Origin: Promethearchaeota archaeon
Lineage (GTDB): Archaea > Asgardarchaeota > Lokiarchaeia > Sigynarchaeales > SOKP01
Direction: 5' to 3'
Length of the DNA stretch: 16,466 nt
Assembly: GCA_019894875.1 (NCBI GenBank)
Contig: JAGXNR010000058.1
Span: 1 to 16,466, forward strand
The position numbers and the translations under genes are program-made. The notes under the pieces are model-generated. The model was not told where the DNA came from, did not search any database, and saw only the letters and a list, made by a program, of their open reading frames with translations. Below, piece by piece: positions 7,641 through 14,287 of the stretch (position 1 is the first letter of the stretch; each line of letters opens with the position of its first letter).

Positions 7641-8411
7641 ATGCCGGATCGACAAAAATTTAATAATATATTAAATTTAGTAGAAAAAATAGTTAAAAAT
7701 TATCTTGCCAATAGTAAAGTTGGGCACATCAAGCTCTTGAAGCAAAAAATAAAAGATTTACTTACTGATCCAATATGGAATGATAATTTAATATTTCAAT
7801 TAAAACAAAAAATTGACCGGTTAGATATATCCGATGAAGAATTAAATTCTTTATGGGATGATATAGAAAATACGTTGGACAAAAGTTATGATAGTAATTT
7901 AAAGAGCAATAGTTATATCTTTGAGGGTAAAATCCGTGAATATGAAAAAAGGCTGATAGATTTTTTCGTAAGAGCTGGAAAATTAAAAGGTCAGAATTCT
8001 GTTTTAGCAACCATTGTTGGGTGTCTTCTTATTCACAAACAACATGGCTTAACTCAAGCTCAAATAAAAGAATTAACAGGACTTTCAAAGGGGGCTATAT
8101 CTACAAATTTGAAGATAATAATTGATACTCCAATTCTTAAGAAGCAGTTAATAAAGGGTACAAGAGAATACTCATATTCTTTTGGGGGGGATTTTTCAGC
8201 AATTGCTTCAGGTACAGGTGTTTATAAATACGGAATTAATGATTTAGCGAAGCAATTTTTTCAAACCAAATCTTTAGAATTGGATAAGATTAAAGATAAA
8301 AATGGTTATAATCTCATATCTCAACGGATTGAAGACATACTTTTTTTTCTCAAAATTCATCATAGGGTAATAGAATTTATCACTGAATCAGAATTTGTTA
8401 AGGAGCTATGA
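7641..8411 (+). CDS. GbsR/MarR-like winged-helix regulator
   Basis: This 256-residue DNA-binding protein probably controls the divergent ABC exporter and itself. The winged helix lies at about 115-180. It has a GbsR-type helix-turn-helix (LTQAQIKELTGLSKGAIS, 137-154) in which the recognition helix begins at 'LSKGAIS', followed by the wing KGTREYSYSF. Residues 1-100 form a helical N-terminal extension longer than in ordinary GbsR proteins, and the C-terminal 60 residues are helical and may mediate dimerisation. There is no clear ribosome site; the TATA-like box close upstream suggests a leaderless mRNA. The TGA at 8409-8411 lies 4 bp before the next regulator's start. A run of seven G at 8184-8190 falls in Gly codons; the frame is intact. 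Confidence 0.82.
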   Translation: MPDRQKFNNILNLVEKIVKNYLANSKVGHIKLLKQKIKDLLTDPIWNDNLIFQLKQKIDRLDISDEELNSLWDDIENTLDKSYDSNLKSNSYIFEGKIREYEKRLIDFFVRAGKLKGQNSVLATIVGCLLIHKQHGLTQAQIKELTGLSKGAISTNLKIIIDTPILKKQLIKGTREYSYSFGGDFSAIASGTGVYKYGINDLAKQFFQTKSLELDKIKDKNGYNLISQRIEDILFFLKIHHRVIEFITESEFVKEL

Positions 8412-8415
8412 GTAA

Positions 8416-8943
8416 GTGACTATTATGAATGACATGTTACCGTTGGATCCAGAAATAATAAAGATTGAAAAGGATATAGTTGAATTCTTACAGAGCTTTC
8501 CTCTTTTTGCTCTTCAGAAGTCCATAAATTCTACAATAATAGCTTATTTCATTACGAGAAAAAATTTAACACAAGAGACGATTCATCAATTAACGGGCTT
8601 TTCGAGAGGTATTATATCACAAGAGTTAAAAAAACTAATAGAAATGGGCTTTATTGAGAAAATTAAAATTTCCAGTAAAGGAGAGATTACCTACTCAATG
8701 CAATCTGCTACGAAAGCTTTCCTTAAAAATTTTCTTAACTCCCAGAAGGAGATTTTCGATTTTTATAATGAAATTGATGACTTAAAAACAGAAATGGATG
8801 CGGAGAAAGAGAGAATAGAAAAATTGTATGGATATAATGATATTTATGAATTAGTTTCATTATTTACTGCTTCTTTACCTCTAACCGTAAAAGTAATAGA
8901 AGTATTAGAAAAAGAATTAGTAAATATGGAAAATTTGAATTGA
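8416..8943 (+). CDS. Second GbsR/MarR-like winged-helix regulator
   Basis: This 175-residue protein is related to the upstream regulator. Its helix-turn-helix (LTQETIHQLTGFSRGIIS) matches that gene's motif residue by residue in pattern, followed by LKKLIEMGFIEKI and a wing with SSKGEITYSM. The last third is a charged helix with a coiled-coil look, probably for dimerisation. The GTG at 8416 is chosen because AAGGAG (8399-8404) lies inside the end of the previous gene at suitable distance; the ATG at 8425 is the alternative. The 4-bp gap and embedded ribosome site indicate translational coupling, so the two proteins are made together and may form a heterodimer (inference). The stop at 8943 is only 6 bp from the end of the convergent methyltransferase gene. 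Confidence 0.82.
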   Translation: MTIMNDMLPLDPEIIKIEKDIVEFLQSFPLFALQKSINSTIIAYFITRKNLTQETIHQLTGFSRGIISQELKKLIEMGFIEKIKISSKGEITYSMQSATKAFLKNFLNSQKEIFDFYNEIDDLKTEMDAEKERIEKLYGYNDIYELVSLFTASLPLTVKVIEVLEKELVNMENLN

Positions 8944-8949
8944 ATAGTT

Positions 8950-9630
8950 CTACCAGATTAATGGGATTAACTTCTTCTTTGTTTTTTGAGCATATTCTTT
9001 ATATCCTTCAAGTTCTTCATGAAGCATTTTATCTTCTAAAACAGTACGGATTACTAATCCCACTACTCCTAACGCAGTAGGTATTAAGGAATAAAGAGAA
9101 CCAAGAGCTAAACAATAAAATATTATAAATAGGATAAATCCTAAATACATTGGATGGCGTACAATTCTATATGGCCCTGATATAATTACTATATGTCCTC
9201 GTTCTTTTTGAATTTCGACTGTTTTTGATAGAAAGGTGTTTTCTTTCATCACTAAAAAGATAATAGTTAATCCCAGAGAAAAACCAACAAATCCAACAAT
9301 TTCAACAACTAAAGGAACATTTGACCAACTATATTTTTTTTCAAATCCAGGAATAATAAATATTGGCAAAAATCCAAATCCCATTAATGCCACAACAATT
9401 TTGTCCCATTTCTCTGTAAATTTCGGTTTAGCTCTTTTCTGTAGCATTTCTGGATCATGTTTGCTAAAGTATAAAATGACTACTATAAAAAATGTAAAAA
9501 ATATGATAAGATAAATCCATGCTTCAAGCCAAAGAAAAGTTCCAGCGGGAAAAAATAATCCCAACCCTAAGAATATAGTGACTAATAATACAATGAATAT
9601 CAATAATGGTTTAGATATTTCTTTAGACAT
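8950..9630 (-). CDS. Membrane methyltransferase of the ICMT/PEMT family
   Basis: This integral membrane protein has 226 residues and hydrophobic segments at about 8-27, 31-55, 76-94, 107-128 and 161-195. The C-terminal half carries the SAM-binding signature of the isoprenylcysteine carboxyl methyltransferase / phospholipid methyltransferase group: GPYRIVRHPMYLG (152-164), then RTVLED (195-200), E-GYKEY (208-213) and the ending KKLIPLIW. Eukaryotic ICMT methylates the C-terminal prenylcysteine of CaaX proteins. Prokaryotic members have mostly unknown substrates, including lipids and small molecules, so the family name should not be read as the reaction. The start ATG at 9630 is preceded by a TATA-like box. 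The gene converges with the regulator pair and is probably transcribed alone. Confidence 0.85.
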   Translation of the reverse strand: MSKEISKPLLIFIVLLVTIFLGLGLFFPAGTFLWLEAWIYLIIFFTFFIVVILYFSKHDPEMLQKRAKPKFTEKWDKIVVALMGFGFLPIFIIPGFEKKYSWSNVPLVVEIVGFVGFSLGLTIIFLVMKENTFLSKTVEIQKERGHIVIISGPYRIVRHPMYLGFILFIIFYCLALGSLYSLIPTALGVVGLVIRTVLEDKMLHEELEGYKEYAQKTKKKLIPLIW

Positions 9631-9661
9631 ATATAAAAAAAAATTTTATCATATTTAACTA

Positions 9662-9673
9662 TATTTATATAAT
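9662..9673 (-). promoter_or_regulatory. Candidate TATA box of the methyltransferase gene
   Basis: The minus strand reads TTATATAAATAT, centred about 37 bp upstream of the ATG at 9630. Transcription would start near 9640 and give a leader of about 10 nt. Confidence 0.45.
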
Positions 9674-9757
9674 GGTAGAAATGAAATATAGTATTTTTTG
9701 ATTGTAAGTTATTAAAGAATGGATTTATTTAGTTAATTCTTTAGATTTAAAAATTTT

Positions 9758-10261
9758 TTACGCAACATTCCAAGTCATTGCACATTCGCCAACACCACCT
9801 TTTTGAACGCCCTCGAACCTTACATTCTTGAAACCAAACTTATTTTTAACTTTGGATAAAATTCCCATCATAACTTGAGGAAACATACAAGAAGGGTTTC
9901 CGTTATCTTGAAATCTGTAATAGGTGTTGGCATAACACATTTTACAACTATCTTGTTTTGCAGTTAATTTTAAAACTTTCCCATTTTCATCTGTTATAAC
10001 TCCTACCTTGGCTTTATCAGTTATTGCCCATTCTTGCTCCAAGAATTGTTTTAATCGACTTAAAAAATCATCAATGGTTTCTATTCCATTATCATCGAAT
10101 TCTTTACCAATCGTTCGTCCAATTTTTGTAAGAATCTCTCCTTTTTTGTCAGGAGGTAGAGCTTTCTGCAAAGCATACCATACTTTGAAGAACGTATTAT
10201 AAGGAACAGTTTCAAATTGCGTTGGTAATTTGTTTATCTCTTCTTTAGTTAAAGATCCCAA
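9758..10261 (-). CDS. Unknown protein with four conserved-looking cysteines, possibly V4R-like
   Basis: I do not recognise this 167-residue protein firmly. The N-terminal half is helical, with IGRTIGKEF (47-55). The C-terminal half has four cysteines, C106 and C109 (a CxxC), C125 and C160, and ends in a short strand pattern GGVGECAMTWNV. A helical half followed by a strand region with a late glycine-Cys motif recalls V4R-type (4-vinyl reductase) small-molecule-binding domains; this is a weak resemblance. The cysteines could bind a metal or cluster. There is no signal peptide or membrane segment. The start is TTG at 10261, supported by GGTGA seven or so nt upstream (10268-10272). It lies 63 bp after an ArsR-like gene on the same strand and is probably co-transcribed with it, which suggests a sensed or regulated small molecule. 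Confidence 0.75.
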   Translation of the reverse strand: MGSLTKEEINKLPTQFETVPYNTFFKVWYALQKALPPDKKGEILTKIGRTIGKEFDDNGIETIDDFLSRLKQFLEQEWAITDKAKVGVITDENGKVLKLTAKQDSCKMCYANTYYRFQDNGNPSCMFPQVMMGILSKVKNKFGFKNVRFEGVQKGGVGECAMTWNVA

Positions 10262-10324
10262 TTTTTTTCACCACTTTTTTTGATTAAAGAAATCATTTTA
10301 TAACGTTTTTTATTGATCCAAATT

Positions 10325-10600
10325 CTAGAAGTTTTCGATAACCTTTCCACCGGGAAGAATTTTGTATAAAACTTTATTATTCTCTTCTATTTTCTCGACA
10401 CAAAAAGTTTGCAGCAAAAAGTCCATGTGGTATTTAAAAACATCTTCACTATCTAAGGTGTCATTTGCTTTCAATTTACTTATCAAGATAGGTTCTAAGA
10501 TTTCCTCTGTTTCGTTTACAAATCTCAGAATTTCTCTTCTAATGGGATGATTCACTGCTTTTAAATGTTGAGCATGTCCTACTTTTTTCTGTTCTGACAT
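10325..10600 (-). CDS. ArsR-like winged-helix regulator
   Basis: This 91-residue protein has the typical ArsR-type opening helix (LKAVNHPIRREILRFV, 13-28). A helix-turn-helix-like region with LISKLKAND follows, then a short wing (KVLYKILPGG). There is only one cysteine (in QTFCVEK) and no CxC metal site, so a metal-sensing role is not supported. The start is set at the ATG at 10600. A GTG three codons earlier (10609) is possible, but it sits inside the string GTGTGA followed by six A and the ATG, the same arrangement as the ribosome site of the next gene. The GTG is therefore more likely part of the ribosome site. It is followed by the cysteine-containing protein gene and may regulate that two-gene unit. 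Confidence 0.8.
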   Translation of the reverse strand: MSEQKKVGHAQHLKAVNHPIRREILRFVNETEEILEPILISKLKANDTLDSEDVFKYHMDFLLQTFCVEKIEENNKVLYKILPGGKVIENF

Positions 10601-10640
10601 TTTTTTCACACAATTATAGAGTCCAATCTACATTTAGGAC

Positions 10641-10653
10641 TATTTTATATTAA
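10641..10653 (-). promoter_or_regulatory. Candidate TATA box of the ArsR-like gene
   Basis: The minus strand reads TTAATATAAAATA about 47 bp upstream of the ATG at 10600. Transcription would start near 10621 and leave a 20-nt leader that contains the GTGA ribosome site. Confidence 0.4.
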
Positions 10654-10815
10654 CCATGATTGTAGAGAAATAAAATTTTAAGATTTTAGATTATAAATAG
10701 GCTTAAGGAAAAGATTTAAAATTATCTGAATATTAGACAAAAAGTTTTTAAAAATTAATTTGGGATATCTTTCTTTTTAAAAATAAATAAACTGTCAACG
10801 ATGAGTTTATGCTAT

Positions 10816-11724
10816 TTACATCCGAGTGAGATTTTTACTGCGCATACGTTGATATCTAGGATCGCTGATATATGACTCCAAAGTTGTTATAAACATCTCT
10901 CGATCCTCTTTGATGTTAGGTGTCTCTATATCCGCGTAGTTACTTACATGATCATTAAAAACTTGAGAGGTAACATTATCACCAAGATTCGCAATAATAT
11001 CTCTTTCTTCTTTAAGGTTCTCTAGAGGACTTAATAGCGTGAACTCCCCAGAGGACAAATCTTCCCATAAAGGCATGCTGGGCGATACATTTAGTGTTCT
11101 GAACCTAAAAATAGTAGGATTTATCGCAGTTAATACTCTTGCTGTTTCTTTTGCATGTTCTTCAGAGTATTTCTTTCCTCCTAAGCCTAAAATAATATAT
11201 AAGGATAAATTGATTCCCGTATTTAGAAGCCTTTTACCCGCTTTTATGAAAGACTCTGCATTAGTACCCTTCTTCATTAATCGTAATACTACATTTGAAC
11301 CACTTTCTAATCCCATGTAAACAATATCTAATCCTGCGTTGGCTAAAGTTTTTAGTTCCTCATCGGATTTCCTTAACACATCTAGTGCTTTGGAATAACA
11401 ACTTACTCGTGGTACATTTTTAAGTTTAATCCTAACATATTGAATGATTTCTGCTAAATATTCTGTAGGGGTGGAAGTTGGATTTCCTCCTGCTAGAAAC
11501 ACCGGAAATCCATGGTAATTATATTTAGCAGCTTGGTCAATGTCCTTTTTCACATCATCTAAAGGTCGTATAGCATATTCTTGAGTAGTACCATACATTC
11601 CTTTATAAGTCCCACAGAATCTGCATTTATTCCATGAACATCCACCTGTAACAGCTATTAAAACGGAGTACGCTTCTACGGGTGGTCTTATTACAATGTG
11701 CTCAGCAGGAAATTTTACTGACAT
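10816..11724 (-). CDS. Radical SAM protein
   Basis: This 302-residue enzyme would bind a [4Fe-4S] cluster and cleave SAM. The cluster motif is GGCSWNKCRFCG, with Cys29, Cys34 and Cys37 (spacing CX4CX2C), a variant seen in a branch of Elp3/HemN-like radical SAM proteins. Further signs of the radical SAM barrel are FLAGGNPTS (about 77-85, the GGE-like SAM motif), DIVYMGLESGSN (134-145), LMKKGT and LSLYIILGLGG. There is no B12-binding domain before it and no extra Cys cluster after it, so it appears to be a single-domain enzyme. The substrate is unknown; relatives are usually annotated only as Fe-S oxidoreductases. The ATG at 11724 has no ribosome site and may be leaderless. It is divergent from the transpeptidase-like gene, with 120 bp between. 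Confidence 0.9.
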   Translation of the reverse strand: MSVKFPAEHIVIRPPVEAYSVLIAVTGGCSWNKCRFCGTYKGMYGTTQEYAIRPLDDVKKDIDQAAKYNYHGFPVFLAGGNPTSTPTEYLAEIIQYVRIKLKNVPRVSCYSKALDVLRKSDEELKTLANAGLDIVYMGLESGSNVVLRLMKKGTNAESFIKAGKRLLNTGINLSLYIILGLGGKKYSEEHAKETARVLTAINPTIFRFRTLNVSPSMPLWEDLSSGEFTLLSPLENLKEERDIIANLGDNVTSQVFNDHVSNYADIETPNIKEDREMFITTLESYISDPRYQRMRSKNLTRM

Positions 11725-11844
11725 AGCAGTTAATAGAAAGTGTTTTTTTAAATTATCAATAATCTTTACTTAATTTAAATAAAATCAGATAAGTTTTTAG
11801 ATATTATTATTATAATTCTTAATTTTTAACTGAAGGTTGTTAAT

Positions 11845-13455
11845 ATGAAAAGTAGATTTAATTGGGATTTCATTTATCCGTCTCAAAGAATGCCTATTTT
11901 AGCAAGAAATATAGTTTCTACATCTCAACCATTAGCATCTCAAGCGGGGCTTCAAATGATTTTAAAAGGAGGAAATGCTGTTGACGCCGCATTAGCTGCT
12001 GCAATCACATTAACAGTAGTTGAACCGACTATGAATGGAATTGGAAGTGATGCATTCGCTATTTTATGGGATGGTAAGAAAATTGTAGGATTAAATGCCT
12101 CAGGGAGATCTCCAGCATCGTGGGAACCAGACCTTTTTTCACACCTAGAAGAAATGCCACTTGTAGGTTGGGGTTCTGTAACCGTTCCAGGAGCCGTATC
12201 AGCATGGATTGAACTTTCTAAAAGGTATGGCCAACTATCGTTTAAAGAGTTATTTGAACCCGCTATTGAGTATGCGGAAAAAGGATTTTTAGTTTCACCG
12301 ATAACTGCAGAACATTGGGATTCTCGATTATCTTCTTATAAGGAATCTATCCCCAAATTTAAAGAAAATTTTCCGGAGTTTTACAATACTTTTTATCAGC
12401 ATGGTAGAGCTCCTAAGCAAGGTGAAATATGTAAATTACCTAACCATGCAAAAACGCTTAGGGAAATAGCAAAAACAGAAGGAGAATCTTTCTATTATGG
12501 AAATTTAGCTAAATCGATAGTAGAATATGCTCAAAATTCAGGAGGATATTTTACATTTGAAGATTTCGAGAATCATAAGGTAACATGGGAAAAATGCCTT
12601 ACATTTAATTATAAAGATGTCACTATACATGAAATTCCCCCAAATGGTCAAGGATTAGCAACTTTGATTATGCTTGGAATAATTAAACAATTTGACCTAA
12701 GTTTAATTAAGTCAGATTCTCCCGATTCACTTCATTTACAAATTGAAGCTATGAAACTGGCATTTTCTGATGCTTATCGTTATATCTCAGATCAAAAGTC
12801 ATTAGAAATTGATCCTGAATATCTCTTGAACTCAGAATATTTGAAACAAAGAGCAAATATGATAAATTTAAAGAAAGTTAGACTCTATGATGCGGGTATA
12901 CCAAAACAAGGAGACACTGTATATTTAACTACCGCAGATTCTGAAGGTATGATGGTCTCCTTTATTCAGTCAAATTATGCTGGTTTTGGATCGTGTATTG
13001 TAGTTCCTAACACAGGAATTAGTCTTCAAAACCGGGGAAATGGATTTTCTTTAGTGGAAGGACATCCAAACCAAGTCGGTCCGAGTAAACGTCCTTTTCA
13101 CACAATTATTCCTGCTTTTGTGACAAAAAAAGACACACCTTTGATGAGTTTTGGAGTCATGGGAGGATCGATGCAGCCACAGGGGCATGCGCAATTATTA
13201 ATTCGTATATTTGAGTATGGGCAAAATCCTCAGGTTGCACTTGACGCCCCACGCTGGCGAATTTCTGATGGCTTTAATGTCCACCTCGAGTCAGGGTTCA
13301 AAAGTGATGTTTCCACTAAATTAACTCAGCTGGGTCATCAAATCTCTTTAAAAGATTATACAGGATTTGGGGGGGGACAATTAATTTATAAGCTTGAAGA
13401 TGGATATTTAGGGGCATCAGATTGGCGTAAGGATGGTCAAGCGGTAGGATTCTAA
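11845..13455 (+). CDS. Gamma-glutamyltranspeptidase-family hydrolase, cytosolic type
   Basis: This is a 536-residue Ntn-hydrolase of the gamma-glutamyltransferase family. Such proteins cut themselves before a Thr, which then serves as nucleophile. Here that residue is Thr358 in GDTVYLTTAD, so the subunits would be about 357 and 179 residues. Family motifs are present: GGNAVDAALAAAI (42-54), SVTVPGAVSAW (111-121), SLHLQIEAMKLAFSDA, NRGNGFSL, PSKRPFHTIIPA and GVMGGSMQPQGH. The substrate-loop Arg is in NASGRSP (Arg88), a form found in cytosolic YwrD-like members rather than secreted GGTs, and there is no signal peptide. The substrate may be glutathione-like, gamma-glutamyl or another amide. The start ATG is preceded by GAAGGT about 9 nt upstream. 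A run of eight G at 13369-13376 lies in Gly codons; the frame is intact. Confidence 0.92.
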   Translation: MKSRFNWDFIYPSQRMPILARNIVSTSQPLASQAGLQMILKGGNAVDAALAAAITLTVVEPTMNGIGSDAFAILWDGKKIVGLNASGRSPASWEPDLFSHLEEMPLVGWGSVTVPGAVSAWIELSKRYGQLSFKELFEPAIEYAEKGFLVSPITAEHWDSRLSSYKESIPKFKENFPEFYNTFYQHGRAPKQGEICKLPNHAKTLREIAKTEGESFYYGNLAKSIVEYAQNSGGYFTFEDFENHKVTWEKCLTFNYKDVTIHEIPPNGQGLATLIMLGIIKQFDLSLIKSDSPDSLHLQIEAMKLAFSDAYRYISDQKSLEIDPEYLLNSEYLKQRANMINLKKVRLYDAGIPKQGDTVYLTTADSEGMMVSFIQSNYAGFGSCIVVPNTGISLQNRGNGFSLVEGHPNQVGPSKRPFHTIIPAFVTKKDTPLMSFGVMGGSMQPQGHAQLLIRIFEYGQNPQVALDAPRWRISDGFNVHLESGFKSDVSTKLTQLGHQISLKDYTGFGGGQLIYKLEDGYLGASDWRKDGQAVGF

Positions 13456-13633
13456 TATATTTTCTACATAGTAAAGAATTTGAAATCAGAAACCAAGCTG
13501 AATTGATCAAAAATCTTTAAATTTTGGGAGTGCTGATTTTAATATGAATTCCTATTTTCAAGCAAAATATTTAAGGATCTAACAATTTACCCTATTAATT
13601 TGGTACATTAAATTAGCTATACAATCAGAAGTA

Positions 13634-13660
13634 ATGAGTTATAGTAAGGTTATTATTTAA
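13634..13660 (+). other. Short upstream ORF mimicking the GTPase start
   Basis: ATG AGT TAT AGT AAG GTT ATT ATT TAA is an eight-codon ORF (MSYSKVII). It resembles the first codons of the GTPase, which read ATG AGT TAT GAC AGT AAA GAT ATT, and lies 44 bp upstream. It could be a translated leader or a relic of a small duplication around the start. A ribosome site (AGAGGT) sits between it and the real ATG. Confidence 0.35.
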
Positions 13661-13677
13661 TAAGAGGTAAGGCATCG

Positions 13678-14274
13678 ATGAGTTATGACAGTAAAGATAT
13701 TCTATATAGCTTTAAAATAGTTATTTCCGGAAGTAACTCTGTCGGAAAAACTTGCCTTTTCAATCGATATTGTTTTAATTCATTTAACCTTGACACTTCC
13801 CCGACTATAGGAATTAATTTTCATTCAATTCATTTAAAAATTAATAATGAGAAAGAGCCCGAAATGTTAAGAGAACATTACATTGTGAATTCGATTTTCG
13901 ATTTTGGAGGTCAAGAACGCTTCAAACCTTTAGGAGGTCAGTTTTTGGAAGGATCTTCAGGAGCGCTTCTAGTATTTGATTCTGTAAGTTACTCTTCATT
14001 TCATGAATTAGATTTTTGGTATGAACAAATAATTACGAATGCCATAAGCTCTGATATACCAATACTTTTAGTGGGAAGCAAAAGTGATTTAGTAGATAAA
14101 ACATCTAAATCAGAAATAGTAGATGAAGAACTAATTCATAAATATATAAAAGACAGACAATTAGATGGCTTTTATAGAACCTCTGCTTTAGAGAACTACA
14201 ATGTTTTAGAAGTATTTAAAAAACTTAATAACTTGATGTTGAAACGACAACGCTTACCTTTTATCGTAGCATAA
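13678..14274 (+). CDS. Ras/Rab-like small GTPase
   Basis: This 198-residue protein is a single G domain. G1 is GSNSVGKT (18-25), switch I has PTIGINF (Thr43), G3 is DFGGQE (75-80) where Rab/Ras proteins have DTAGQE, G4 is GSKSDL (133-138) where NKxD is usual, and G5 is TSAL (168-171). Gln79 of G3, the catalytic Gln in Rab and Ras, is kept. The hairpin between switch I and G3 is about ten residues longer than in Rab. The C-terminus, LPFIVA, has no cysteine, so prenylation is not possible in the usual way and there is no transmembrane tail. Many such GTPases are a hallmark of Asgard archaea; roles in membrane or cytoskeletal control are proposed but unproven. GAGGT (13664-13668) is the ribosome site. 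The gene converges with the polyprenyl synthase gene, 13 bp apart. Confidence 0.92.
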   Translation: MSYDSKDILYSFKIVISGSNSVGKTCLFNRYCFNSFNLDTSPTIGINFHSIHLKINNEKEPEMLREHYIVNSIFDFGGQERFKPLGGQFLEGSSGALLVFDSVSYSSFHELDFWYEQIITNAISSDIPILLVGSKSDLVDKTSKSEIVDEELIHKYIKDRQLDGFYRTSALENYNVLEVFKKLNNLMLKRQRLPFIVA

Positions 14275-14276
14275 TT

Positions 14277-14287
14277 GTTTAAAAAAA
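14277..14287 (-). terminator. T-tract after the polyprenyl synthase gene
   Basis: Right after the stop codon the minus strand reads seven T, then AAAC. This may end transcription. The 13-bp gap also separates the convergent GTPase gene. Confidence 0.35.

Noticed and set aside
7762..8010. Minus-strand open frame opposite the first regulator
   Set aside because: The plus-strand gene has a recognisable helix-turn-helix; this frame has no motif and no ribosome site.
10325..10600. Metal-sensing ArsR/SmtB role
   Set aside because: No CxC or other metal-binding cluster; a single cysteine only.
10610..10815. 206-bp gap between the ArsR-like and radical SAM genes checked for an RNA
   Set aside because: AT-rich with only a TATA-like element; no stable stem could be seen by eye.
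13316..13510. Minus-strand open frame at the end of the transpeptidase gene
   Set aside because: It overlaps the conserved C-terminus of the transpeptidase and has no family features.
13456..13677. 222-bp gap before the GTPase checked for a gene or RNA
   Set aside because: Apart from the eight-codon ORF and the ribosome site, no coding frame, tRNA-like fold or strong inverted repeat was seen.
14251..14274. Possible CaaX prenylation box at the GTPase C-terminus
   Set aside because: The protein ends FIVA with no cysteine in the last residues.
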